Notes under the pieces: model-generated
The model's database searches: none
Seen by the model: the letters and a program-made list of their open reading frames with translations, nothing else
What the model was told of the DNA's origin: nothing
Assembly: GCF_003182155.1 (NCBI RefSeq)
Contig: NZ_QGTG01000004.1
Location: 186,001 to 250,000, forward strand
From: Chitinophaga sp. S165
GTDB lineage: Bacteria; Bacteroidota; Bacteroidia; Chitinophagales; Chitinophagaceae
Length of the DNA: 64,000 nucleotides
Direction: 5' to 3'
Position numbers and translations under genes: made by a program
Shown here: piece by piece, positions 36,415 to 45,186 of the stretch
Layout: the number at the start of each line of letters is the position of its first letter
How positions within the stretch are numbered: the first letter of the stretch is position 1

Positions 36415-39400
36415 ATGACGACATTCGTAACCAATATTATCAAAAATATGCAGGCAGCAGTCCGTAAAGGCGCTGTTGCCTGCATCTTCACACTGTGCGG
36501 AATAAGTGCGATGGGACAGGGACTGTCTAACCGCGGAAAGGAATTCTGGGTAGGATATGGGCACCACCAGTTTATGGAACCAGGATCTACCAACAGCCAG
36601 GATATGGTCGTGTACCTGAGTGCAGAGGAAGCTGCTACAGTGACGGTAACTATTAACGGTACGGCATGGACGAGAACATATAATATACCTGCCAACACGG
36701 TGATCGTAACAGAAACTATCCCGAAGTCAGGTTCTAATGATGCCCGCCTTTACTCAGTACCGCCTTCTTACGGAGGTACGGGAGGGGAAGGGATATTCAG
36801 TAACAAAGGAATCCACATCGTAAGTAACGTGCCTATTGTTGCTTATGCGCACATTTTTGGAAGTGTATCATCAGGAGCTACCATGCTGATGCCGGTATCT
36901 ACCTGGGGATATTCCTATATCTCATTAAACAGCCAGCAGGCTTTTGCAGATGACTGTTTTTCCTGGATGTATATTATTGCCAAGGAAGACAATACGATGG
37001 TTGAGATTAACCCCTCTGAGTCGAGCCGTAACGGACGTGCTGCAAACGTTCCGTTTACGGTGACACTCAACAAAGGCGATATTTACCAGCTGATCGGCGC
37101 TCCGTTGGGAAGCGGCAGAGGTAAGGAACTGACAGGAACTACTGTCCGTTCTATCGCAAACGCATCCGGCAAATGTTACCCCATAGCCGTATTTTCTGGT
37201 AGCAGCCGTACCAGTATCAACTGTACCGGAGTTACTGCCGGTACCAGTGGAGACAATAACATGCAACAGGTATTCCCTTATCAGGCGTGGGGAAAACGTT
37301 ACCTGACCATGCCTATTTCCGGAAGGGTGGCTACCAGCTATCAGACCAATATTTATAAAGTTGTTGTTAAAGACCCTTCTACAATAGTAAAGCGTAATGG
37401 TGTACGCTTAACAGGACTGACCTCTCATTCCTGTTATGAATTCCAGAGTAGTAGCGCAGATTATATAGAGGCGGATAAGCCGGTCTTACTGGCGCAGTTC
37501 ATGGCTTCGCAGGGTGGTTGTCCCAATACGTCCGGTATCGGCGACCCCGAGATGATCTATTTAAGCCCTATTGAACAGGCGACCAAGAAGGTTGCTTTTT
37601 ACAGGAACAATGTGGAGCGGATCACCGTGAACGGGTTACTGCTGGTTATTCCTAATGACGGGATGCAGTCTCTCACTGTTGATGGTGGTAATACGTTTGA
37701 TGTTACATATCCACATCCCAATCTGCCGGGATATACTGTTGTAGTTAAACGTTGGACAGCGGCAGCTGCACAGTGTACGGTGCAGAGTGATTCCGCTTTT
37801 AATGCTATTACTTATGGTTTAGGTGATTTTGAAAGCTATGGTTATAATGCGGGTACGTTCATCAATAATCTTAATGCCATCGGGCAGATACATAATGAGG
37901 CAGATACAACAAAAGATGTGCATGCATTTACCTGTGTGAACACGCCGCTGGACCTCTCAGTATTGTTAACTTATCAGCCTACAAAGCTTGAATGGCAGTT
38001 GAGTAAACTGGGTGCGAACATCACACCGGCTACCGATGTATTGCAGAATGCACCAGTACCGGCCAAACAGCTGGTGGTGAACGGCGTGGTTTATTATCAA
38101 TACACTTTGCCTCAACGTTACCAGTTTACCAATGCAGGTTATTTTGATGTAACCGTACTTTCCACTGCTCCGCATATTGACAATTGTAACAACACCGAGG
38201 AAGTTAATTTCAGTGTAATAGTAAAAGGGAAGCCTAATGCATTGGCTACCTACAGTTTTCCTTCCGGCTGCGTGCTTGATACCGCATACTTTGCCGGAAA
38301 GGATACCAGTAATGGTTATAAGCTGGCGCAATGGAAATGGGAGTTCCCGGGTAATATTATTGCTACAACAAAAAGCGCTGCACAGAAGCTGGCAGCAGGT
38401 ACACCACTGGTGAAATATTCAGTGGCTACCGAAGATGGTTGTGTGGCTGATACGAGCTTTAATCTGACAGTATATAATAAACCAGCCGCAGACTTTGCCG
38501 CAACACCAGCGGCGGTTTGCGCTGGGAGTACCGTCACCTTTACGGACAATGCCAGCTACGCCGGTACTGCTCCGATAAAAGAATGGTACTGGGATTTCGG
38601 TAATGGTATTACTAAGACCAATACCACCAATGCTAATGCGACAAACGTTTATCAGAACTATAAAACCTACACTGTTAAGCAGGTGGTAAAGGTAAGCCAG
38701 CTATGTGTGAGTGATACAGTGAAGAAAACAGTGACTGTGTATGCAGCACCGGTGGCTTCCTTTACTTACCCGCTGAATTGTATGCCACAAGGTGGACAGG
38801 TGCAGTTCACCACTACGTCTACCACGCCTGATGGGCAGGCCCTGGCATCGTATGCCTGGGATTTCGGAGATGTCAATGCGACACCGCCCGGTAATGCAAA
38901 CACATCGACTTTAGCTAATCCTGTACATTCCTATACCTACTATGGTTCCTATAAAATCCGGCACAGTGTGACGACCGTAAACGGTTGTGTGAAGGATACT
39001 GTTGTAACGGCCACATTTAATGTGAAACCGGTACTGACGTATGCCAACATACCAGCTGTTTGCGAAAGCGTAAAGGGGACAGTCTCCATTGCGCTTGCCG
39101 GGGTTACGAATGGCGTGACCGGGGCCGGTATCTACCGGGGCCCGTATGTTGATGCTGCCGGCAATTTTACTCCGTCGGCAGCAGGAGCTGGTACGCATAC
39201 TGTGAAGTATGTGTTTACCGCCACCAGTGGATGTATGGATTCTATCCCGGCAACGGTGACTGTTATGCCAGCACCTGATGCTGATTTCACCGTCAGTGCA
39301 GATGTATGTCTTGGCGCACCGGTAACTATTACAGATCAGTCGTCCGTAAGCAGTGGTACAATCACCACGTGGAACTGGTCTTTCGGAGATGGTTCTACAG

Positions 39401-40542
39401 GTACACAAACCGGCACTTTTGACAAGTTATACACAAGGGCCGGTACTTATGCAGTAAAGCTGTCTGCTGTCAGTGATAACGGTTGTGTGAGCGATGAGGT
39501 TACTAAGAACGCTGTTGTGCACACTTTACCTGTTGCTGACTTCCGTTTGCCAACAGCGGTGTGCATGCCGGCAGGAGCTGCTTCATTTGTGAATGCATCT
39601 ACTTCAGGAGATCAGTCTACTTTAAGTTATCAATGGAATTTCGGAGATGGAGCCGGTACTTCTACCGCTGCTAATCCTGTACATAATTATGCTGCTGCGG
39701 GCACCTATGATATTACACTGTCTGTCGTATCAACCTTTGGTTGCGCGCATGATACGACTAAATCGCTCAGTGCATTTTTCAATACGCCTGTTGCAGCGTT
39801 CACAGCTTCTCCTGATACATTGTGTGAAGGCACTGATAACTTTTTCGCTGATGAAAGTACTGTTACCAATGGCATGATCAGTGCGTGGGCATGGGAGTTT
39901 GGCGATGGCGGTACGGCTGATATAGCTGATCCTGTTAAACGTTACGAGAATCCGGGCGATTATAATGTGCAACTGATAGTAACCAGCAATGCAGGTTGTG
40001 TATCCGAACCATTTACTTCTCCTGTGAAGATCTATTTGCAGCCGGTTGTGGATGCAGGTCCTTCGTTTGTAGTGACCGAGGGCACTGTTGTACAGTTCAA
40101 ACCTGTAGTAAATGATGAAACAGGACTGACATTCAGATGGACGCCTGTAACAGACCTTTCCAATCCCGATGTATTAAGGCCACAGCTTACAGTGATGGAC
40201 GATGCTACTTATACACTGACAGCAACAGGTCTGGGTGGTTGTACTGCCAGTGACGAGCTGACTGTGAAAGTGTTCAAACCTGTAAAAGCGCCTAACGCAT
40301 TCTCTCCGAACGGTGACGGTATTAACGATACATGGGTGCTGACCAATCTGTCGGATTATCCGGGTTGTACCGTGGAGATCTTCAACCGTAACGGGCAGCG
40401 AGTGTATCAGTCCACCGGTTATGAAACACCGTGGGATGGAACGATGAACGGACATCCCTTACCACTTGCGACTTACTATTATGTTATAAAACTGAAGAAT
40501 GGATTTGCGCCGATGACTGGTTATGTAGTGTTGGTGAGATAA
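36415..40542 (+). CDS. T9SS type B surface protein with IgGFc-like domain and PKD repeats
   Basis: 1375 aa. After the signal peptide (ending near SAMGQG) comes an IgGFc-binding-like domain (~36-490: NRGKEFWVGYGHHQF, VAYAHIFGSVSSGATMLMPV, CYPIAVFSGSSRTS). It is clearly homologous to residues 2072-2510 of the upstream protein. About six PKD modules follow (starting near 604, 687, 777, 951, 1038, 1123; WDFG, WSFGDG, WEFGDG motifs), with Ig-like modules near 869 and 1207. The end is a type B sorting domain (1287-1375: APNAFSPNGDGINDTWV ... PLATYYYVIKLKNG). It starts 2 nt after the upstream stop, so translation is likely coupled. The proposed role is a surface stalk or adhesin. Similarity to eukaryotic IgG-Fc-binding proteins does not show that it binds antibodies. 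Confidence 0.92.
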   Translation: MTTFVTNIIKNMQAAVRKGAVACIFTLCGISAMGQGLSNRGKEFWVGYGHHQFMEPGSTNSQDMVVYLSAEEAATVTVTINGTAWTRTYNIPANTVIVTETIPKSGSNDARLYSVPPSYGGTGGEGIFSNKGIHIVSNVPIVAYAHIFGSVSSGATMLMPVSTWGYSYISLNSQQAFADDCFSWMYIIAKEDNTMVEINPSESSRNGRAANVPFTVTLNKGDIYQLIGAPLGSGRGKELTGTTVRSIANASGKCYPIAVFSGSSRTSINCTGVTAGTSGDNNMQQVFPYQAWGKRYLTMPISGRVATSYQTNIYKVVVKDPSTIVKRNGVRLTGLTSHSCYEFQSSSADYIEADKPVLLAQFMASQGGCPNTSGIGDPEMIYLSPIEQATKKVAFYRNNVERITVNGLLLVIPNDGMQSLTVDGGNTFDVTYPHPNLPGYTVVVKRWTAAAAQCTVQSDSAFNAITYGLGDFESYGYNAGTFINNLNAIGQIHNEADTTKDVHAFTCVNTPLDLSVLLTYQPTKLEWQLSKLGANITPATDVLQNAPVPAKQLVVNGVVYYQYTLPQRYQFTNAGYFDVTVLSTAPHIDNCNNTEEVNFSVIVKGKPNALATYSFPSGCVLDTAYFAGKDTSNGYKLAQWKWEFPGNIIATTKSAAQKLAAGTPLVKYSVATEDGCVADTSFNLTVYNKPAADFAATPAAVCAGSTVTFTDNASYAGTAPIKEWYWDFGNGITKTNTTNANATNVYQNYKTYTVKQVVKVSQLCVSDTVKKTVTVYAAPVASFTYPLNCMPQGGQVQFTTTSTTPDGQALASYAWDFGDVNATPPGNANTSTLANPVHSYTYYGSYKIRHSVTTVNGCVKDTVVTATFNVKPVLTYANIPAVCESVKGTVSIALAGVTNGVTGAGIYRGPYVDAAGNFTPSAAGAGTHTVKYVFTATSGCMDSIPATVTVMPAPDADFTVSADVCLGAPVTITDQSSVSSGTITTWNWSFGDGSTGTQTGTFDKLYTRAGTYAVKLSAVSDNGCVSDEVTKNAVVHTLPVADFRLPTAVCMPAGAASFVNASTSGDQSTLSYQWNFGDGAGTSTAANPVHNYAAAGTYDITLSVVSTFGCAHDTTKSLSAFFNTPVAAFTASPDTLCEGTDNFFADESTVTNGMISAWAWEFGDGGTADIADPVKRYENPGDYNVQLIVTSNAGCVSEPFTSPVKIYLQPVVDAGPSFVVTEGTVVQFKPVVNDETGLTFRWTPVTDLSNPDVLRPQLTVMDDATYTLTATGLGGCTASDELTVKVFKPVKAPNAFSPNGDGINDTWVLTNLSDYPGCTVEIFNRNGQRVYQSTGYETPWDGTMNGHPLPLATYYYVIKLKNGFAPMTGYVVLVR

Positions 40543-40587
40543 GAACAACTTTTAAAAAAACATTGATCAATAAAAAATGCTGACATC

Positions 40588-41595
40588 ATGAGAACTTTTA
40601 CCAAAGCATTGCTGATGCTGACCCTGGTGAGCCTTACCGGTAAAAAGCTGCAGGCGCAGTCAGACCCGCACTTCTCTGGCTATTACGTGTACCCTGCATG
40701 GTTGAATCCTGCTTTGACAGGTGTGTTTGATGGTAATTACCGTGTATCGGGGATCTACCGTTCACAATGGGGAAGTGTGAGCAGTCCCTTTAAGACTTAT
40801 GGCATAGCGGGAGAGGTCAATACGAACAGCAATATCAGCTTCGGCGCCAGTGTGCTGAACCAGGAGGCGGGTGATGGCGGGTATAACTATACAACTGCGT
40901 ACGGAAGCGCTTCTTACAATGGTGTAAGATTTGGAGCATTTGAGCAGCACAGGCTTGTATTTGGCATTCAGATGGGATTGATACAACGCAAGTTCGATCC
41001 TTCTAAGCTGCATTTCGGAGATCAATGGAATCCTATCACCGGTTATAATCCGGGTCAGGCAACAAACGACATGTTCAACAGAACGACTGCTTCCACATTC
41101 GATGCAGGTGCAGGCGTACTGTATTATGATGCACAGCCGGGAAAGAAATATAACCTGTATGGCGGTTTCTCTGTCATGCACCTGAATAAGCCGAATGACC
41201 AGTTCAGCGCTACAGGAGATGCACGTATACCAATGCGTACAACTGCACACGCAGGAGTAAGGGTGATGATCTCTGAGTTATTCAGCCTTACGCCGAATGT
41301 GCTGTATATGAAACAGGGGTCGGCGCAGGAAAAAATGCTGGGTGCTTATGGTCAGTACACTGCTGCTGCTGAGACAGATGTGATGCTGGGTGCTAACTAC
41401 CGTTTCAAAGATGCGTTCTCTGTATATACCGGTGTGAGTTATAAAAGCTTTATGCTGGGTCTGAGTTACGATGTGAACTCGTCCGACCTGGGTAAGATTA
41501 CCAGGGGCTCCAACAGTTTTGAATTATCGTTATCGTTCATCGGCAGGAAATCAGTGAAGACACCGGCAGGTGATTTCGTTTGTCCGAGGTTATAA
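40588..41595 (+). CDS. PorP/SprF-family T9SS outer-membrane protein, first copy
   Basis: 335 aa with a signal peptide and the family opening SDPHFSGYYVYPAWLNPALT (usual form: DPQFSQYMFNPLxxNPAYAG). It ends in a beta-barrel with alternating strands (VYTGVSYKSFMLGLSYDVNS, FELSLSFIGRK). PorP/SprF proteins are needed for secretion and attachment of type B T9SS substrates such as SprB. The two genes just before it encode two such substrates, so it is probably the outer-membrane anchor of one of them. The gap to the substrate gene is 45 nt and to the OmpA gene 18 nt. Confidence 0.92.
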   Translation: MRTFTKALLMLTLVSLTGKKLQAQSDPHFSGYYVYPAWLNPALTGVFDGNYRVSGIYRSQWGSVSSPFKTYGIAGEVNTNSNISFGASVLNQEAGDGGYNYTTAYGSASYNGVRFGAFEQHRLVFGIQMGLIQRKFDPSKLHFGDQWNPITGYNPGQATNDMFNRTTASTFDAGAGVLYYDAQPGKKYNLYGGFSVMHLNKPNDQFSATGDARIPMRTTAHAGVRVMISELFSLTPNVLYMKQGSAQEKMLGAYGQYTAAAETDVMLGANYRFKDAFSVYTGVSYKSFMLGLSYDVNSSDLGKITRGSNSFELSLSFIGRKSVKTPAGDFVCPRL

Positions 41596-41613
41596 AGAAA
41601 AATTATTTGCACC

Positions 41614-43383
41614 ATGAAGAAATTATTCCTGACAGTTATAGGCCTGGCCGCTATGCAGCTGGCATGGGCTCAACATAAAGTAAGTTATCTGAGGGCCGCA
41701 GACAGCTATTATAAACAGGCGGATTATTATTCTGCATCCCTGTATTATGAGAAGTACCTGGCTGTGAATACAAAGGATATTGCAAAAGGGGGGTATAGCC
41801 CTTATGCAGCGCCGGGAGGTTCTGTAAAAACAAAACCTGCAGGCGATGAGATACAGGCAGCATATCAGCTGGCAGACAGTTACCGTCGCCTGCATGATCC
41901 TGTAAAGGCTGCACCGTTGTTTGGTAAAGTAGTAACTACTGACAGCGCACGGTTCCCACTGGCGGCTTATTACTATGGGGAAAGCCTTCGTGCATTGGAG
42001 AAGTATGATAGTGCAGCCATTGCATTTAAAGGTTTCCTTGCGCAATACGGTCAGAAAGATACTTACAGTGCAGCTGCCGAACAGGAGTTGCGTAATCTGC
42101 CTTATATCGCTGAGCAATTACAGAAAAAGGAACTGTCCGACTATCATATCAAAAAAGCGCCTCCTGTGCTGAATGCCGGGGGCGCTACTTATGCCCCTGT
42201 ATGGTCGGGTGATCAGTTGTTGTTCACATCTACGAAAGAGTCCAACTACGTGAACCGCATTTATGTGGCGAAAGATACTGTTGCAGCTGCCATCAGCAAA
42301 GCAGGTATACCACAGCCATCCAGGACGCATCAGGGTGCGATCAGTCTTTCTGCAGATGGTAACACATTATACCTGACGCAATGGACAGTGGCAGATGGAA
42401 AAAAATCCGCAGCAATATATGCCAGTCGTAAAGAGGGAGACAAGTGGAGTGAGGCAGTGAAATTGAGTGATGTGGTGAATGCGCCGGGCGCCAATACGCA
42501 ACAGCCTTTCGTAATGGCAGATGGCCGTCACCTGTTGTTTGCAAGTGACAGGGCAGGTGGTTCCGGAGGATATGATCTCTGGTCTGCAGAACTGGATGCT
42601 GCCGGCAAACCTTTATCTGTACAGAATTTAGGGTCAACCATTAATACTTCCGCTAACGAGGAAGCGCCGTTCTTTCATCCTGCTTCCGGTACACTGGTAT
42701 TTGCCAGTGACGGAAGAACAGGGATGGGCGGCTTTGACCTGTATTACGCAAAAGGTACTCCAGGTAAGTGGGATGCACCCGTGAACTTCGGTTATCCTGT
42801 AAATGACGTGAAGGATGATATGTATTTCTTCAGTCGAAGTAAATCTGAATACATTCTTGAGGATGCCTGGTTTTGTTCCGATCGTTCCGCAGAATGCTGC
42901 CTTGAGCTTTTCAGTCTGCACCTGGCACCACCACCGCCACCTGTGAAGGAAGAGCCGGTAGTAGTTGTTGTTGAGAAACCTGCGCCTACTTTGGCAGACA
43001 CGATACTGAGCGCTCCGGTAAATACAGCGATCACTATGCAGGAAATCTATTACGAGGTGAACGAGTTTGTGCTTACGCCAGCATCACACCCTGCATTGGA
43101 TAAACTGGTGGACTTACTGAAAGATCATCCGCAGATGGAAATAGAGATCAGTGCACACACTGATAATACCGGTACGAGAGCCTTTAACCAGCAGTTGTCA
43201 GAGAAACGTGCGTTGAACTGTGTGGCTTACCTGGTGAATAAAGGCATTGACAAAAAACGCCTCCAGTACAAAGGATATGGCGCAACCAAACCAGTAGCAC
43301 CTAACACTTTACCTGACGGATCAGACAATCCGGAAGGCAGAAGACTGAACAGGCGTATAGAACTGAGGATCTTAAAACAGTAA
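41614..43383 (+). CDS. OmpA-family protein with TPR and PD40 propeller (PorE-like)
   Basis: 589 aa. The signal peptide is followed by tetratricopeptide-like helices (about 25-175: ADSYYKQADYYSASLYYEKY). A WD40-like PD40 propeller follows (about 185-430: TKESNYVNRIYVAKD, GAISLSADGNTLYLTQW, HLLFASDRAGGSGGYDLWSA). The C-terminal OmpA peptidoglycan-binding domain (about 475-589) has EIEISAHTDNTGTRAFNQQL, SEKRALNCVAYLVNKGI and NRRIELRI. It resembles PorE, which links the T9SS to the cell wall. Lying between two PorP/SprF genes, it most likely tethers this surface assembly to peptidoglycan. Confidence 0.92.
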   Translation: MKKLFLTVIGLAAMQLAWAQHKVSYLRAADSYYKQADYYSASLYYEKYLAVNTKDIAKGGYSPYAAPGGSVKTKPAGDEIQAAYQLADSYRRLHDPVKAAPLFGKVVTTDSARFPLAAYYYGESLRALEKYDSAAIAFKGFLAQYGQKDTYSAAAEQELRNLPYIAEQLQKKELSDYHIKKAPPVLNAGGATYAPVWSGDQLLFTSTKESNYVNRIYVAKDTVAAAISKAGIPQPSRTHQGAISLSADGNTLYLTQWTVADGKKSAAIYASRKEGDKWSEAVKLSDVVNAPGANTQQPFVMADGRHLLFASDRAGGSGGYDLWSAELDAAGKPLSVQNLGSTINTSANEEAPFFHPASGTLVFASDGRTGMGGFDLYYAKGTPGKWDAPVNFGYPVNDVKDDMYFFSRSKSEYILEDAWFCSDRSAECCLELFSLHLAPPPPPVKEEPVVVVVEKPAPTLADTILSAPVNTAITMQEIYYEVNEFVLTPASHPALDKLVDLLKDHPQMEIEISAHTDNTGTRAFNQQLSEKRALNCVAYLVNKGIDKKRLQYKGYGATKPVAPNTLPDGSDNPEGRRLNRRIELRILKQ

Positions 43384-43386
43384 CGA

Positions 43387-44424
43387 ATGCAGTTGAAGGG
43401 CATGATAGCTGTAATAGTACTTGTACTGGCATTGCCAGTACAGGTATTGGCGCAGCAGCGACCACATTACACACAGTATGTACTGAACACGTTCATCATT
43501 AATCCTGCTGTAGCGGGCATAGAGAATTACTGGGACGTGAAGGCCAGTCACCGGCACCAGTGGGCGGGTCTGAATGGCAGCCCTGTCACGACTTACCTGA
43601 CGGTACATGGGCCATTGAGCAAAACGGACTATCCGCAGGCTTCGGCTACGGGTTTCAATCCGGAAGGCTCTAACCCCCGCGGGAAGGCGTATTGGGACTC
43701 TTATTCTGCGCCAGCGTCTCATGCCGGCGCGGGATTAACGATCCTGAACGACCGCACAGGGCCGCTGAACAGGTTTTCCGTGAGTGGTACCTATGCCCAT
43801 CATATTGGTATAGCGCCGGGAACAAGTCTGAGTGCGGGTATTTCGGTGGGAGCGCAGCGGATATCGCTGGATGCTTCCAAGCTGGAATTTCAGAACCCGT
43901 CTGACCCTGCAATAGCTGGCAGTACAGTGTTAGGCAGGTGGCGTCCCGATGTGAGTGTGGGCTTGTACCTGTATTCTGCACAATATTTTGCCGGTATCTC
44001 TGCGCAGAATGTGGTGCCGTCGTCAATCGGTTTTGACGACGGGAAGGTGAGAGGGGATAGTGTGTACCGTGGGAAACTGATACCGCATTTATTTGCTACA
44101 GCCGGTTACCGTTTGTGGGTAGATGAAGATCTCAGCCTGTTGCCTTCTGTGATGATCAGGTATGTAACTGCGCTGCCGGTAGGGTTTGATGTGAATGCCA
44201 AACTGCAATACCGTGATCGTGTTTGGGTAGGAGCATCCTACCGGCATAAAGACGGTGTGGCGGGCATGCTTGGTATTAATGTCAATGCAACTTTCAACGT
44301 CGGATATTCCTATGATTATACTACTTCAGGACTGAATATCGCCAGTCATGGTTCTCATGAGATCGTACTGGGCATTATGATAGGCAACCGCTTTGCGGAC
44401 CTGTGCCCGCGTAATATCTGGTAG
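43387..44424 (+). CDS. PorP/SprF-family T9SS outer-membrane protein, second copy
   Basis: 345 aa with a signal peptide and the canonical QQRPHYTQYVLNTFIINPAV opening, followed by HRHQWAGLNGSPVTTYLTVH, a strong PorP/SprF match. The C-terminal barrel ends GSHEIVLGIMIGNR. It is closer to the family consensus than the first copy (40588-41595), so the two are not a recent duplication. It starts 3 nt after the OmpA gene. With two type B substrates upstream, I infer one anchor per substrate. Confidence 0.94.
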   Translation: MQLKGMIAVIVLVLALPVQVLAQQRPHYTQYVLNTFIINPAVAGIENYWDVKASHRHQWAGLNGSPVTTYLTVHGPLSKTDYPQASATGFNPEGSNPRGKAYWDSYSAPASHAGAGLTILNDRTGPLNRFSVSGTYAHHIGIAPGTSLSAGISVGAQRISLDASKLEFQNPSDPAIAGSTVLGRWRPDVSVGLYLYSAQYFAGISAQNVVPSSIGFDDGKVRGDSVYRGKLIPHLFATAGYRLWVDEDLSLLPSVMIRYVTALPVGFDVNAKLQYRDRVWVGASYRHKDGVAGMLGINVNATFNVGYSYDYTTSGLNIASHGSHEIVLGIMIGNRFADLCPRNIW

Positions 44425-44517
44425 CAGATGGAAACCAGCCATTAACGGAAGCCAACTATTTGATGGAGATAATTAACAATCACTTTAACATTTAAATTTT
44501 AAAACCTAAATCGAAAC

Positions 44518-45093
44518 ATGAGAAAGATGTCTTTGTATGCCCTGTTGTTATGTGGTATCTGCTTTTTTGGCGCATGTAGTAAAGATGGCGAAGCCGGTCC
44601 TAAAGGCGACACAGGTGCAGCTGGTCCTGCGGGCCCTAAGGGCGATGCCGGTGAGAATGGTCCTGGCATTATTTATTCTGACTGGCTGGATGTAGAGTAT
44701 GAGGCAGTGAAAGAAGAATCAGATGAGAATGACAACGGTCAGCTGGATACCCTTTTCTTTGGTGCAGGTATCGAAGCTGAAAAGCTGACTGACGAGATCC
44801 TGTCTACCGGTGATGTAAAAGTATTTGTGAACCTGGGTTCAGAAGATGGAAAAGAGATCGTAGCGTTACCATATAGCATCCCATTCTACGGAGCTACTAT
44901 TACGCCGTCTTTTTCGGAGCAGCTGATCACACTGATAGCCAGTGGTGACGCCAGTACAATTGAGGACGAAGGAGTTAAATACCTACAGTATAGATATGTA
45001 CTGATCCCAGGTAGCGAAGAAGCCCGTAAGGCTGCCGGTATTGACTGGAACGACTACAAACAGGTAAAAGCTTACCTGAAACTGAAAGACTAA
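44518..45093 (+). CDS. Collagen-like-repeat lipoprotein
   Basis: 191 aa. The signal peptide ends in a lipobox (GICFFGAC then SKDGEAG). Residues about 25-50 are a short run of Gly-X-Y triplets (GEAGPKGDTGAAGPAGPKGD, then AGENGPG), which can form a collagen-like triple helix and a rigid stalk. The remaining ~140 residues form an acidic, compact domain without a recognised family. It is probably a trimeric outer-membrane lipoprotein. It follows the second PorP/SprF gene after 93 nt and ends in a strong terminator, so it appears to close the long operon begun by susC. Confidence 0.85.
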   Translation: MRKMSLYALLLCGICFFGACSKDGEAGPKGDTGAAGPAGPKGDAGENGPGIIYSDWLDVEYEAVKEESDENDNGQLDTLFFGAGIEAEKLTDEILSTGDVKVFVNLGSEDGKEIVALPYSIPFYGATITPSFSEQLITLIASGDASTIEDEGVKYLQYRYVLIPGSEEARKAAGIDWNDYKQVKAYLKLKD

Positions 45094-45111
45094 TCATTTA
45101 AAAAGCTTGAT

Positions 45112-45145
45112 AAAAAAGAGACTCCGGTTTTGGAGTCTCTTTTTT
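45112..45145 (+). terminator. Terminator closing the Sus/T9SS operon
   Basis: A 14-bp perfect stem (45112-45125 with 45132-45145), a 6-nt loop, A6 on one side and T6 on the other, 18 nt after the lipoprotein stop codon. Confidence 0.92.
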
Positions 45146-45186
45146 CATTTGTACTTTGCCCGTCCTGATTATGCAAAATGGAACAT

